From Chryseobacterium sp. Tr-659 (GTDB taxonomy: Bacteria > Bacteroidota > Bacteroidia > Flavobacteriales > Weeksellaceae), in contig NZ_VWWP01000003.1 in the NCBI RefSeq assembly GCF_011752975.1, positions 186,001 to 250,000 on the forward strand: a DNA stretch of 64,000 nucleotides, written 5' to 3'. The notes beneath the pieces were generated by a model that worked only from the letters and a program-made list of their open reading frames with translations, ran no database searches and was not told where the DNA came from. The position numbers were made by a program, and so were the translations under genes. This document shows, piece by piece, positions 36,803 to 46,036 of this stretch (its first letter is position 1; the number at the start of each line of letters is the position of its first letter).

Positions 36803-38215
36803 TTAAAACTGTTCATAGATGTAACTGCCGTTGGAAAATGCACCGAAATACATAATCATAAGAATCAGAAAAACATACAGACTTCTTCTTATCAGCGGAT
36901 TTAAACGGGCTACGGCAAGGCCATGCTCATAATCTTTATTCAGCCAGTCAATCAGTATCAGGATACCAATAAACCCTATAATTTTGATCTTAATAAACTG
37001 TGGAACCGTAAAAATAGAGAGACTGAATATTTTTCCGTACATCCCGAAAGCAGACTTCAGATCCGGAGCAGCAAAAAGGATGAGTGCAAAACAAACCATT
37101 AACATCGTCAGCAGTATATTTCCTAATTCTCCAAAAGTAGGAATGGCACCTGAAATCTTCTTCTTTTTATTAAGCTTGTCTTTTATAATCAAAGGAATAT
37201 AATAGATCCCATGAAGCAGCCCGAATAATACAAAAGTAAATCTTGGCCCATGCCATGCTCCTATCAGAACAAAATTCAGAATAATTGCAGCAATTAACCC
37301 TTTTTTTCCATAATCTCTGAATTGAATAACCAATGGAGTGAAAACATATTCCGTAAGCCAGGAAGTAAGTGATATATGCCACTTCCTCCAATACTCGGCA
37401 ATATTCTGGGCAAAAAGAGGAAAAGCGAAATTTTTTGTATTCTTAAATCCTAAAAGTCTGGCGAAACCTACTGCCATATCAGAATATCCTGAAAAATCCG
37501 CATACAATTCGAAAAGAAAAAGAATGGCACCAAAAGCTACTGTACTTCCTGAAAGGTGTTCATAATTTTGAAAAATACCTTGTGTGATGGGGCTAATACT
37601 ATTGGCTACAACTACTTTCTTAAATGCACCTAATAAGATCTGCCTTGCAGCATCTGCCCCGGATTCTGCGGTAAAGATCCTTTCCTTTTTTAATTGGGGC
37701 AGGAGCAGTCCTCCCTTATCAATGGGACCGGAAGTCATACTTGGAAAAAAAGCAATATAATTGAAAAATGCCAAAGCATCTGTTTCAGGTTTCAATTTGT
37801 TATTTTTAATGTCCAAAAAGTAACTTACGATTCTGAAAGTATAAAAGCTTATTCCTAATGGAAGAATAATGTTTAATGTAATGGTATTCTTGATCTTAAA
37901 CAGGCCGGCAAAGGAATCAATGAAAAAGCCAAAATATTTAAAATAGAAGAGAGTTCCTATCGCCAGGATCAAACCCAGGTTTAAATACAACTTTCTTTTT
38001 CTACCTTGATTTTCTCCGATTTTAAATCCTAAATAATATGCAATAGCAGAACTTCCGATCAGAAGAGCTAAAAACCGCCAGTCCCAGAAGCCATAAAAAA
38101 TATAACTTGAGATCAGCAGCAGGATATTCTGTATTTTCAGGTCTTTGTTGAACAACCAATAAAGCCCGAAAGTAACAGCAAAAAAAAGGGAAAAAGCAAT
38201 AGAGATAAACTGCAT
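36803..38215 (-). CDS. MBOAT-family O-acyltransferase (AlgI-like)
   Basis: 470 residues, many membrane spans. Family signatures: FELYADFSGYSDMAVGFARLLG (about 235-256), YWRKWHISLTSWL with His280, GAWHG with the conserved His322, and a second His335 in FGLLHG. Such proteins pass an acyl group across the membrane onto an extracytoplasmic glycan. The acyl donor is usually an acyl-ACP or similar thioester; here a dedicated ACP is encoded in the same operon. Starts 28 bases after the SDR gene. Confidence 0.93.
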   Translation of the reverse strand: MQFISIAFSLFFAVTFGLYWLFNKDLKIQNILLLISSYIFYGFWDWRFLALLIGSSAIAYYLGFKIGENQGRKRKLYLNLGLILAIGTLFYFKYFGFFIDSFAGLFKIKNTITLNIILPLGISFYTFRIVSYFLDIKNNKLKPETDALAFFNYIAFFPSMTSGPIDKGGLLLPQLKKERIFTAESGADAARQILLGAFKKVVVANSISPITQGIFQNYEHLSGSTVAFGAILFLFELYADFSGYSDMAVGFARLLGFKNTKNFAFPLFAQNIAEYWRKWHISLTSWLTEYVFTPLVIQFRDYGKKGLIAAIILNFVLIGAWHGPRFTFVLFGLLHGIYYIPLIIKDKLNKKKKISGAIPTFGELGNILLTMLMVCFALILFAAPDLKSAFGMYGKIFSLSIFTVPQFIKIKIIGFIGILILIDWLNKDYEHGLAVARLNPLIRRSLYVFLILMIMYFGAFSNGSYIYEQF

Positions 38216-38243
38216 CCGTTTTTATTTAAAATTCAAATGGGTA

Positions 38244-38957
38244 TTAATAATGTGAAGCATCCAGAAAAATATGGTTTCCGTTAAAGTGTTTTCCCCCATT
38301 GATGCAAAGATCAATTGCATTGGCTACATCTTTTCCTTCAAGTTGATCTTTCAGAGGATAACCGGAGAGTATCGTTTCTTTCATTCGTTCATCCATGTCT
38401 TTATGAAAGTCTGTTGGGATAAAAGACGGAGAAACGGAATTACACGTAATCCCGAATTTTACATTTTCCACGGCCCAGCTTTTACTCATTTGAAGGAGAT
38501 AGGCCTTATTTGAATTGTAAACTGAGGTTCCCATCGCTGGTGCCTGAAGTGATGAAGAAAGAATATTGATAATTCTTCCCTGCTTTTTCTTTCGAAATAG
38601 GCTAATGCATTTTTGGGTAATCTCAAGAGTCGGAATGACATTATTCTTAAAATCTGTAAGAACTTTTTCAATTTCCGTTTTATGGAAATAAGTATCTATA
38701 AATGTTCCGCTGTAATAATTATTGATCAGGATATCGGGGTCAAAAGCTTCAATGGCAGAGAAAAAGTCTTGCAGTGTATCACCAGATGTAAAATTAACTT
38801 TGAAGGCTTTGGCCCTGGCAAATCTGCTTTCTATGTCTTTGGCCGATTCATCAGAATGACAGTAAGTAAACAGCACTTCGTATCCTTTTTCTAAAAGAAA
38901 AATATTGATCTCTTTCCCTATTCCGGAGGAGCCTCCTGTTAAAACAACTTTATTCAC
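38244..38957 (-). CDS. Short-chain dehydrogenase/reductase, block A
   Basis: 237 residues. TGGSSGIG cofactor loop (residues 7-14), LINNYYSG in place of the usual NNAG, Ser at 134-136 and Tyr147-x3-Lys151 (VYNSNK). Similar to 3-oxoacyl-ACP reductases and hence likely to reduce a keto group on an ACP-bound acyl chain. Overlaps the MaoC-like gene by 4 bases. Confidence 0.88.
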   Translation of the reverse strand: MNKVVLTGGSSGIGKEINIFLLEKGYEVLFTYCHSDESAKDIESRFARAKAFKVNFTSGDTLQDFFSAIEAFDPDILINNYYSGTFIDTYFHKTEIEKVLTDFKNNVIPTLEITQKCISLFRKKKQGRIINILSSSLQAPAMGTSVYNSNKAYLLQMSKSWAVENVKFGITCNSVSPSFIPTDFHKDMDERMKETILSGYPLKDQLEGKDVANAIDLCINGGKHFNGNHIFLDASHY

Positions 38958-39352
38958 GACAGTTCTTTTATTTGTATTTTACCTGCAGCAACAATCTGCA
39001 GTTCTGCATTTATAAACTTAAATTTAAAAACACTCACCTGCACGGCTTCCGATTGTTCTGAAACCACGGCTTCAAAATTCAGAATATCATTCAGATACAC
39101 AGGATTTTTAAAATTGATGGTTTGTGAAAGAATCATCACATCTTCTGTAGGCAGTAACTCTCCGATAAAATAAGAAAGAAAGCCATTCAGAATATTTCCA
39201 TGCATTACTTTGGATCTGAATCCTTTATTAATGGCAAATTCTTCATCTGTATGTAAAGCATTTCTATCCGCAAAAACATTGATAAATCCTTTATAAACAT
39301 CTTCATTTACCTTAAACTGATGCTGAAACGATTGATTTTCCTGAAGTATCAT
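38954..39352 (-). CDS. MaoC-like hotdog-fold dehydratase/hydratase
   Basis: 132 residues. The hydratase-2 motif is recognisable: FADRNALHTDEEFA has the catalytic Asp-x-Asn and His, followed by GFRSKVMHGN. Members add or remove water on acyl thioesters in R configuration, or act as thioesterases. Shares one base with the ACP stop region, so tightly coupled. It fits a role on the acyl-ACP made in this block. Confidence 0.82.
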   Translation of the reverse strand: MILQENQSFQHQFKVNEDVYKGFINVFADRNALHTDEEFAINKGFRSKVMHGNILNGFLSYFIGELLPTEDVMILSQTINFKNPVYLNDILNFEAVVSEQSEAVQVSVFKFKFINAELQIVAAGKIQIKELS

Positions 39353-39588
39353 TACTTAGACAATATGCAATCTATCATTTCTCCAACATTGTTCCAGCTT
39401 TGAATCTCCGAAGATGTAAATCGTATCCCAAATGCTTTTTCAACGGCTACAATCAGCTGGATATGGGAAAGGGAATCCCATTCTTCAATATCTTCGGCTG
39501 TTGTTTCAAAGGTTAATACAATTTCATCATTATCCAGTTCATTATGGAAAATGTCTGTCAGTTTAGCTAAAATTTCGTCCTTGTTCAT
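39352..39588 (-). CDS. Acyl carrier protein, block A
   Basis: 78 residues, acidic, with the phosphopantetheine site Ser39 in EEWDSLSHIQL and the typical helix after it. Not the housekeeping AcpP (site sequence differs from DSLD-T/V type). Sits between the FkbH-like gene (22 bases) and the MaoC-like gene, so it presumably carries the acyl group these enzymes make. Confidence 0.92.
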   Translation of the reverse strand: MNKDEILAKLTDIFHNELDNDEIVLTFETTAEDIEEWDSLSHIQLIVAVEKAFGIRFTSSEIQSWNNVGEMIDCILSK

Positions 39589-39610
39589 AATGTTTTTTAT
39601 ATCTAGTTTA

Positions 39611-41335
39611 TTATTTATGGCTGATGTATACGTGTTTAGATTGATAATCTTCTACGTTCAGGAGCCATTTCTGATCTTGTTCTTTAAATCCGAGTTTTTC
39701 ATAATGATCTTTAACCATCTCATTTTTGGCTGTCTGAATATATTCCCCTACAATATATTTATAGCCATTGATCCTGGCGGTATCTACAATGGTATTTAGG
39801 GTAAAATCCTCCATTCCTCTTTTCAGCACGCGGCAACTCATAAGCCAACTGTCTATGAAAAGGGTTTCATTGTCTTCTTTTTTCAGTACAATAACACAGA
39901 TCAGCCCGTTATCTCCATATTTATCTTCAAGGGTAAAGGAAAGTGTGTAGTGCTCATCCGATTGAATCATACTTTCAATATCCTGCTCCGTATATCTTAT
40001 CGTTCTTAGATTGAACTGATTTGACCGTTGGGTAAGCTGGGATACTCTCGGCTTTGAAAAGCTGTTGAAAGCCTGAACATCAGATGTCATATTCATACTT
40101 TTAAGAAAATCTTCCACGTTTGTAAAGCTCTCCAAAGCAACAGTTCTCTGTGCTTCTATCTGATACTGTCTGGTTCTTTCCGTATCATTTTCGGAAAAGC
40201 TGGCGGTTTCGAACAGATTTAAGCTATACAGATATTCGAGATATTCTGCCGGATCTTCCGGGAGTTCAGGAACACAGACTTCCGGTAGATTTTCTCTCAC
40301 TAGATTCCGTTCAAACGGATTATCATCCAAAAATACCATAGAATCGAATCCTATGTTTAAAATGTTCTGAATCTTTCTGATATTATCTGCTTTATTCTCC
40401 CAATTGGCCACAAAAACAGCAATATCTTCCAGCTTAAGGACCATATCCGGATGCTTTTCAAATGGTTCTTTGGCCTTATCTTCATCATTTTTACTGCAAA
40501 CCGCTAGAATGATTCCCCTTCTTTGTAATGCTTTTACCCAATATTGAAATTCTGTAAATGCTTTTCCGATTCCCAGGCTTCCGATCTGTATCTTCTCAAG
40601 CCCGTCATCGCCTATAATTCCTCCCCAGGTTGTATTGTCAAGATCCAGAATCAGGCATTTTTTAAATTTCCCTTCAAGAGATGTGATAATGCCTGCTATA
40701 TGATGGGCAACAATAGGTAAAGCATCCAGTGATAAAACCATTTCCGTATTCACATAAATACTGGGAGAGAACATGAAATTCCTGCCCCATTTATTCTGAA
40801 TAGAAAGAAGATCTGCAATAAAGAAATTATCATTTTTTACTGCAAGCTCGGCTGAAAGCAGGTAATTAAGTTTATTAAGCTGAAAAACAAAAGATGACTC
40901 TACTTTGTTCGAAAAATCTCCAAAAACCTGATTGTTGATTGAGAGAAAATTACAATAGATCACCCGGCTTTTCGTCCGGCTCTGAATGGTTCTGTAAAGT
41001 TCCTCAATATCTGCAATTTTATTTTCTGCAAATGAAATTTGAGAATTATATGATTTATAGTAGTTTCCTAATAGTTTATGAGAAGACTCAAAAATAATGG
41101 TGTACTCTGCTTCGAACTCATAATATTCAGAGTCCGGATCTAAAATCTGACGGGAAATCTGCCCAAAATCAGCTTCAAAAATTTCAAAGCTGAATCCTTC
41201 ATTAATGACAGTAGCTTTTAAGGCAACATTCAGAAACTGGGTAGCAGTATCTCCCAATAAGGCAATTTTTATTGGCTTCAAATGGCCTGAATCTCTGCGC
41301 AGCTCTTTTTTTAATTCCGAAAACGTTTTGTACAT
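39611..41335 (-). CDS. FkbH-like HAD-IIIC protein with C-terminal GNAT-like domain
   Basis: 574 residues, three parts: an N-terminal region starting KIALLGDTATQFL (about 22-35) as in FkbH relatives; a HAD domain with CLILDLDNTTWGG (Asp231, Asp233), CSKND with Cys280, and FLDDNPFERN (Asp337/338); and a GNAT-like domain (about 440-560, IDSWLMSCRVLKRGMED). FkbH is known to take D-1,3-bisphosphoglycerate, remove phosphate and load glyceryl onto an ACP. Other members work in O-antigen loci with less clear chemistry. First gene of block A, with a -7 box 52 bases upstream. Actual substrate is inference. Confidence 0.9.
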   Translation of the reverse strand: MYKTFSELKKELRRDSGHLKPIKIALLGDTATQFLNVALKATVINEGFSFEIFEADFGQISRQILDPDSEYYEFEAEYTIIFESSHKLLGNYYKSYNSQISFAENKIADIEELYRTIQSRTKSRVIYCNFLSINNQVFGDFSNKVESSFVFQLNKLNYLLSAELAVKNDNFFIADLLSIQNKWGRNFMFSPSIYVNTEMVLSLDALPIVAHHIAGIITSLEGKFKKCLILDLDNTTWGGIIGDDGLEKIQIGSLGIGKAFTEFQYWVKALQRRGIILAVCSKNDEDKAKEPFEKHPDMVLKLEDIAVFVANWENKADNIRKIQNILNIGFDSMVFLDDNPFERNLVRENLPEVCVPELPEDPAEYLEYLYSLNLFETASFSENDTERTRQYQIEAQRTVALESFTNVEDFLKSMNMTSDVQAFNSFSKPRVSQLTQRSNQFNLRTIRYTEQDIESMIQSDEHYTLSFTLEDKYGDNGLICVIVLKKEDNETLFIDSWLMSCRVLKRGMEDFTLNTIVDTARINGYKYIVGEYIQTAKNEMVKDHYEKLGFKEQDQKWLLNVEDYQSKHVYISHK

Positions 41336-41386
41336 GGATATTTATTTAAGATTTAAATGTACTCTCGTCTTCTGCTTAAAGGGATG

Positions 41387-41394
41387 CAAAAATA
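41387..41394 (-). promoter_or_regulatory. Candidate -7 box for block A
   Basis: Minus strand TATTTTTG, an exact TAnnTTTG, giving a leader near 45 bases before the FkbH-like gene. No good -33 TTG at normal spacing. Confidence 0.45.
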
Positions 41395-41497
41395 CCAGGA
41401 TACAATTTGATATATATTGAATATCTGCATTGGGAACCTTTTTAATTTTCATAATTGTGTGTGTGTTGTTTTTTAATACAAAAAGGGAACGCTTTTT

Positions 41498-42520
41498 CTA
41501 TCTTACTTTCATCTTTTTAAGGTAGTTCCTTAAAGGCTTCTCAATACATTGATAAAAAAACATTGAGATTCCAATCAGCACTACTATATAAATCCAGAAT
41601 ATGGTATCTATACCAATCTGGTACTTTTTCAAAATTTCTCTTAGAATATATAACACAGGAATATGCGTTATATACACTGCATAACTTGCTTCTCCCAGAT
41701 ATTCCAAGGGTTTCCATGAAAAAATTCTTGTAAGAACTCCATTATTCCTTGATATCAATATCATAAGCGGAATAAACAAGATCCCCATCAATCCATTATG
41801 ATATAAAAGAGGTACAAAAATTAGTAATAATAAAATTAATATAAAAATTATAACCACAGGAATATCATAATTCTGCTGCTTATGGTTTTTTATAAAAAAC
41901 ATTCCGGCAAGATTCCCCACCAAAAACTCATTAATGTGCATCAAAGGGAAATAAAACAGGAACTCATGACTTTCTGTGTGAGGTCCTTTATAATAGGATG
42001 AATTCTCATAAAGATTTGAAAACACCTGTGTTACAATCCAAATAATTATGGTGACCACCCAGATGCTTTTATTTCCTTTCGAATAAAAGTAATTGTACAA
42101 GACTGGAAACAGCAGGTAAAACAAAAATTCTACTGAGATAGACCATCCGGGAAAATTCAGGATCATAGCTTTCCCAGGCAACCAGCTTTGAAGACCAAAC
42201 AGATACAGAAAACAATCGTAAACACTAAAGTTCAGGTATCGTGTCACCAAATACAGCAAAAGTCCGAGAACATACAAGGGATAGATTCTTGCAAATCTGT
42301 TTTTATAATAATCCAGATATTTGATCTTATCCTTCTGGTGATAGGCAACGATCATGATAAAACCTGAAAGAATAAAAAAATAGCTTACCCCAACATTAGC
42401 TTTCAGAAAAATAGTTGAAATGTAATTGATTTTATATAAAAACAAATCTTTGTTGAAATGGGAAATGACAATAGCCATAGCCGCAAGAAACCTGGTAAAT
42501 GTTATCTGGGTTATCTTCAT
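41498..42520 (-). CDS. Membrane acyltransferase, family 3 (OafA-like)
   Basis: 340 residues, about ten hydrophobic segments: ITQITFTRFLAAMAIVISHFNKD (R..A...V..H), [44 protein letters not shown]. Probably adds an acetyl group to the glycan. Separated from block A by 162 bases containing a promoter for the latter, and from the methyltransferase by 99 bases. Confidence 0.9.
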   Translation of the reverse strand: MKITQITFTRFLAAMAIVISHFNKDLFLYKINYISTIFLKANVGVSYFFILSGFIMIVAYHQKDKIKYLDYYKNRFARIYPLYVLGLLLYLVTRYLNFSVYDCFLYLFGLQSWLPGKAMILNFPGWSISVEFLFYLLFPVLYNYFYSKGNKSIWVVTIIIWIVTQVFSNLYENSSYYKGPHTESHEFLFYFPLMHINEFLVGNLAGMFFIKNHKQQNYDIPVVIIFILILLLLIFVPLLYHNGLMGILFIPLMILISRNNGVLTRIFSWKPLEYLGEASYAVYITHIPVLYILREILKKYQIGIDTIFWIYIVVLIGISMFFYQCIEKPLRNYLKKMKVR

Positions 42521-42619
42521 AAAAACTGCTTAAACAGCTGTACTACAAGTTTAAATTTAACTTTTATTCATCCAGAAACTTCCTGTAATCTCTTCAATGA
42601 TCAACAATTTTGATACAGC

Positions 42620-43390
42620 TTACTTGATAAATACACCAATGTATTTTCCCTCGTATTCTACTACCGTAGTCTCTATATTATTTTTTTCACAAAAATCCTG
42701 ATAAGCTGAATTGTCACCAATATCATCACTGATGAAAACACCTCCTTTTCTTAAATGTTTATATAATTCTGCATACGCCCAGATTCTTCCGTTGTAGCTT
42801 TTATCGGAATCATAGTGCAGCACATCAAAAATGCTATTCTCGGCGAAAATCTTCGGTAAAGATTCTTTATCTGCAAAACGGAATAATTTCCAACCGCTCT
42901 TAAGATTTTCAGGAACTATACACCCTACGTAACGATCTCCGTCGTCTGCAAGATAAGGCATATCTGAGCTGTATAATGTTCCGTTTCTTTTTACCAGAGA
43001 CAAAAGTGTAGCCAGAGAAGACCATCCATAGGCAACTCCCGTCTCCACTACATGTTGAGCTTTGGTGAATTCACAAGCATAATATATCAGTTCTAATGCT
43101 CCCGGACCGCCCATTTTTACAGGACATTCCTTTTCATTTTGTTCAGCCTGTTTCAACACATCCTGATAGTTACTTCGGAAAGCATTAATCTCCAGTCCGA
43201 ATAGCTTTAAAACAGCTTCTTTTTGCGAAACGGATCTTTCGGCAGCCCAGGAATTTGTCTTTTCCTTCCCTTTAAAAGCATTGCCTCTGTTAACCGTATT
43301 TTTAATAATCTTCCGGCCAAGCTCCGGATAAAGATCGGGCCTTTTCAGATACCCTATAAATGTTCTGAGAACTCTTGTTATTTCACTCAC
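42620..43390 (-). CDS. Class I SAM-dependent methyltransferase (Methyltransf_24/CmcI-like)
   Basis: 256 residues with the start taken as GTG at 43390 (MSEITRVLRTFIGYLK). An ATG at 43447 gives a 275-residue product, but its first codons run through an exact -7 promoter box and read as unlikely protein. SAM-binding VVETGVAYGWSSLATLL; acidic end of strand 4 HYDSDKSYNGR; SDDIGDNSAY near the metal/acceptor site. Members O-methylate sugars or antibiotics. May cap the chain before export, which would suit the Wzt C-terminal domain. Confidence 0.85.
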   Translation of the reverse strand: MSEITRVLRTFIGYLKRPDLYPELGRKIIKNTVNRGNAFKGKEKTNSWAAERSVSQKEAVLKLFGLEINAFRSNYQDVLKQAEQNEKECPVKMGGPGALELIYYACEFTKAQHVVETGVAYGWSSLATLLSLVKRNGTLYSSDMPYLADDGDRYVGCIVPENLKSGWKLFRFADKESLPKIFAENSIFDVLHYDSDKSYNGRIWAYAELYKHLRKGGVFISDDIGDNSAYQDFCEKNNIETTVVEYEGKYIGVFIK

Positions 43391-43409
43391 TGTGTTGCTT
43401 TTAATACAG

Positions 43410-43417
43410 CAAAAATA
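43410..43417 (-). promoter_or_regulatory. -7 box for the methyltransferase gene
   Basis: Minus strand TATTTTTG, exact TAnnTTTG, about 20 bases before the GTG start. It lies inside the longer alternative ORF and so decides the start choice. -33 element not clear. Confidence 0.5.
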
Positions 43418-43449
43418 AAGATTTTTTTTCCATTTATGTAAAAACAAAT

Positions 43450-43457
43450 TATATTTG
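43450..43457 (+). promoter_or_regulatory. -7 box for the acetyltransferase-GT2-GT4 unit
   Basis: TATATTTG, exact TAnnTTTG, 30 bases before the ATG at 43488. Divergent from the methyltransferase box only 32 bases away. -33 element not clear. Confidence 0.5.
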
Positions 43458-43487
43458 TGAAACTCAAGTGAAAAAAAAAGCCAGGAT

Positions 43488-44030
43488 ATGTTCTATAACT
43501 TTTTCGAAAAAATAAACAGAAAGAAACAACTCTTTCTTTTGAAAAAACATCCCAACGTATTTTTTGAAAATATAAGATTAGGAGTCGGTAACCGTTTTAC
43601 TCTTGATAAGGATGTGAAAAAGGTAAGTATTGGCGCCTCTGCTGACTTTAGAAACTATACCTGCATTCTTGTTACAAAAAATGCTACGTTGGAAATAGGT
43701 CATCACGTCTTTATGAATAACTTTTGTTCTATCAACTGTTTAGAACACATAATCATAGGCAACAACACATTATTTGGTGAAAATGTAAAACTATATGATC
43801 ACAACCATGTCTACGAAACATCACCTGTTATGAAAGTATATCCTTCAGAATTTACAAAAGCTCCCATAAAAATAGGAAATAATTGCTGGCTTGGAAGCAA
43901 TGTAACCGTTTTAAAAGGAGTAACCATTGGAGACAATTGCATCATAGGTGCCGGATGTACAATTTACAAAGATGTTCCTCCTAATACTCAGGTTATTAAC
44001 AAACAAGAACTGGTCTTCAATTCCCTTTAA
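43488..44030 (+). CDS. Hexapeptide-repeat acyltransferase, paralogue of the gene at 23776
   Basis: 180 residues: beta-helix repeats, FCSINCLEHIIIGNNTLFGE, catalytic YDHNHVY, GNNCWLGSNVTVLKGVTIGDNCIIGAGC. Probable sugar O-acetyltransferase. Shares its core with the gene at 23776, indicating duplication within the island. Confidence 0.9.
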   Translation: MFYNFFEKINRKKQLFLLKKHPNVFFENIRLGVGNRFTLDKDVKKVSIGASADFRNYTCILVTKNATLEIGHHVFMNNFCSINCLEHIIIGNNTLFGENVKLYDHNHVYETSPVMKVYPSEFTKAPIKIGNNCWLGSNVTVLKGVTIGDNCIIGAGCTIYKDVPPNTQVINKQELVFNSL

Positions 44031-44036
44031 TCATCA

Positions 44037-44876
44037 ATGAAATTTTCCATACTTATTGCCCACTATAACAATGCCGCATTATTCAGGCAGTGTTATGATT
44101 CTTTACTTTTACAAACCTATCCGGATTGGGAAGCCGTTATTCTTGACGACGCCTCTTCAGATCAGGAAAAAATAAAAATAAAAGCCCTTATCTCCGGAGA
44201 TGAAAGATTTAAATTTTTTGAAAATGAAAAGAATTCCGGAGTAGGAGTTACCAAAAGTAAGCTTATTGAATTAGCAACAGGTGATATCTGCGGCTTTGTA
44301 GATCCTGATGATGCCATCCTTCCAACGGCAATAGAATCTGCAATAAATGTTTTTAAACAAAATAAACAAGTGGTGCTTGTTTATTCCAGATTTATGGCCT
44401 GTGACCAAGACCTTAAGCCCATAAGTCCGTTCAGATCAGCCAGACAGGTTCAAAACAGTGATCCTTATTTTTTCAACTATCCTATTCAGATCGCTCATTT
44501 TGTAAGTTTCAGAAAGGATATTTATGAACAGACTGAGAAAATGAACCCTGAACTCAGAATTTCTGAAGACCAGGATCTTTATCTGAAAATGTATGAAAAG
44601 GGGAAAGTTCACTTTATTAATGAAACCAATTATCTTTACAGAACACACGCAGGCGGAATTTCTCAAAACAACAACAAGGAAAAGTCTTATGACTATTTCG
44701 CACAAGTTGCCTTTCGTGCAATGAAGAGAAGAAACCTCAGAAGTATTAATGGTAAAAGAATTCCGGATCATTACACTCATCATAATGAAATTTTCTCCCT
44801 TCTGGAATATCAAAACGGGATTTTATATAGGATAAAGAAAAAAATCTCCATTACTTTACAGAAACTTTTCAAATGA
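44037..44876 (+). CDS. Glycosyltransferase family 2
   Basis: 279 residues: FSILIAHYNNAALFRQCYDSL, LDDASSDQEK, and GFVDPDDAILPTAI (DPDD metal site). SEDQDLYLKMYEKG marks the acceptor-side acidic motif. Overlaps the next gene by 4 bases. Confidence 0.91.
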   Translation: MKFSILIAHYNNAALFRQCYDSLLLQTYPDWEAVILDDASSDQEKIKIKALISGDERFKFFENEKNSGVGVTKSKLIELATGDICGFVDPDDAILPTAIESAINVFKQNKQVVLVYSRFMACDQDLKPISPFRSARQVQNSDPYFFNYPIQIAHFVSFRKDIYEQTEKMNPELRISEDQDLYLKMYEKGKVHFINETNYLYRTHAGGISQNNNKEKSYDYFAQVAFRAMKRRNLRSINGKRIPDHYTHHNEIFSLLEYQNGILYRIKKKISITLQKLFK

Positions 44877-46036
44877 TGTCAGAAAACAAGAAAATAAAAG
44901 TTCTTTTCAGACACCGCTCAATGGAGATGGGGGGCGTGGAAAAAGTCATACTTAGTATGCTCAACAATCTTAATCCTGATAAGTTTGATCTTACCGTATG
45001 CCTTAATATAAATCAGGGAGAGCTTCGGGATGAATTTCCTGGTCATGTAAAGAAAGTTTTTATCGCTGAGGGTAAAGAAAGTTTTTCTCAAAATCCGGTA
45101 CTTCATAAGATCCAGCTGATCAGAAGAAGATTAAAATTGTCACGAGCTTTAAAAGACCATACCATTTCTGATCATATCTTAGGAAACACAAAGTTTGATA
45201 TTGAAATTGCTCCTACCTATTCTGCATTCTCTTCTGTAATCAATTCAAGTAATAAGAATTCAAAAAAAATAGGATGGTTTCATTCTGAGATCAATATTCC
45301 GGGGATGCAGCCCCTGGTTCCGGATATTTTAAAAAATTTCCCCCGTTTCGATCATATGATTTACTGTTCTCAAAAGATTAAGGATCTTATGCATCAACAT
45401 TATCCGGATTTAATGTATCCTGAAGAAAGTGTAGTCATTAATGCGATATCCATTGATGAAATCAAGGAGAAAGCCGAAGCAAAAATTGAAGATCTTCCGA
45501 AAGGTCCTGTTTTTGTGTCTGTAGGCCGCCTCCACCGCAGAAAGGGATATCATAAACTGATTGATGCTCACAAGAAACTGATTGATGAGGGCTTTCTGCA
45601 TCGTATTGTAATTGTAGGCAATGGTGAGGAAATGAAGAATCTTACGGAACAGATCCAGGCCAACAACGTTCAGGATACCTTTATCCTGGCAGGTAATAGA
45701 ATGAACCCTTATCCTTATATTAAAAATGCTGATTACTTCATTCTCTCCTCAGAATCTGAGGCGTGGCCGCTAGTGATTGCTGAAGCATTGATTCTTCAGA
45801 AGCCTATTATTGCCACTGATACCGGTGATGTAGGTGTCATGATCAAAGACCGGAAAACCGGGTACCTCATCTCTTATGACACTCAGGAAATGTATGAAGC
45901 TATGAAAATATTTCTGACTGACACTGAGCTTATCAATACTATCAGGAAAAATCTTGAATCTATTGAAGATCAGTTTGACAATCAGAAAATTTTCAATACT
46001 GTTGAAAAAATCATAGAAGATCTTTACCGAAAATAA
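44873..46036 (+). CDS. Glycosyltransferase family 4
   Basis: 387 residues, GT-B. HRSMEMGGVEKVILSML N-terminal loop; FVSVGRLHRRKGYHKLIDAH opening the donor domain; donor motif ESEAWPLVIAEALILQKP (E-x7-E). Paralogous to the GT4 gene at 48689. Ends at 46036 directly against the stop of the convergent SDR gene. Confidence 0.93.
   Translation: MMSENKKIKVLFRHRSMEMGGVEKVILSMLNNLNPDKFDLTVCLNINQGELRDEFPGHVKKVFIAEGKESFSQNPVLHKIQLIRRRLKLSRALKDHTISDHILGNTKFDIEIAPTYSAFSSVINSSNKNSKKIGWFHSEINIPGMQPLVPDILKNFPRFDHMIYCSQKIKDLMHQHYPDLMYPEESVVINAISIDEIKEKAEAKIEDLPKGPVFVSVGRLHRRKGYHKLIDAHKKLIDEGFLHRIVIVGNGEEMKNLTEQIQANNVQDTFILAGNRMNPYPYIKNADYFILSSESEAWPLVIAEALILQKPIIATDTGDVGVMIKDRKTGYLISYDTQEMYEAMKIFLTDTELINTIRKNLESIEDQFDNQKIFNTVEKIIEDLYRK

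Noticed and set aside
36802..36843. Upstream ATG for the SGNH-like gene
   Set aside because: It would overlap the MBOAT gene by 41 bases; the ATG at 36801 directly after the MBOAT stop leads straight into the membrane anchor.
41480..41497. AAAAAG...CTTTTT inverted repeat after the family-3 acyltransferase
   Set aside because: Only A-T pairs plus one G-C; too weak to call a terminator.
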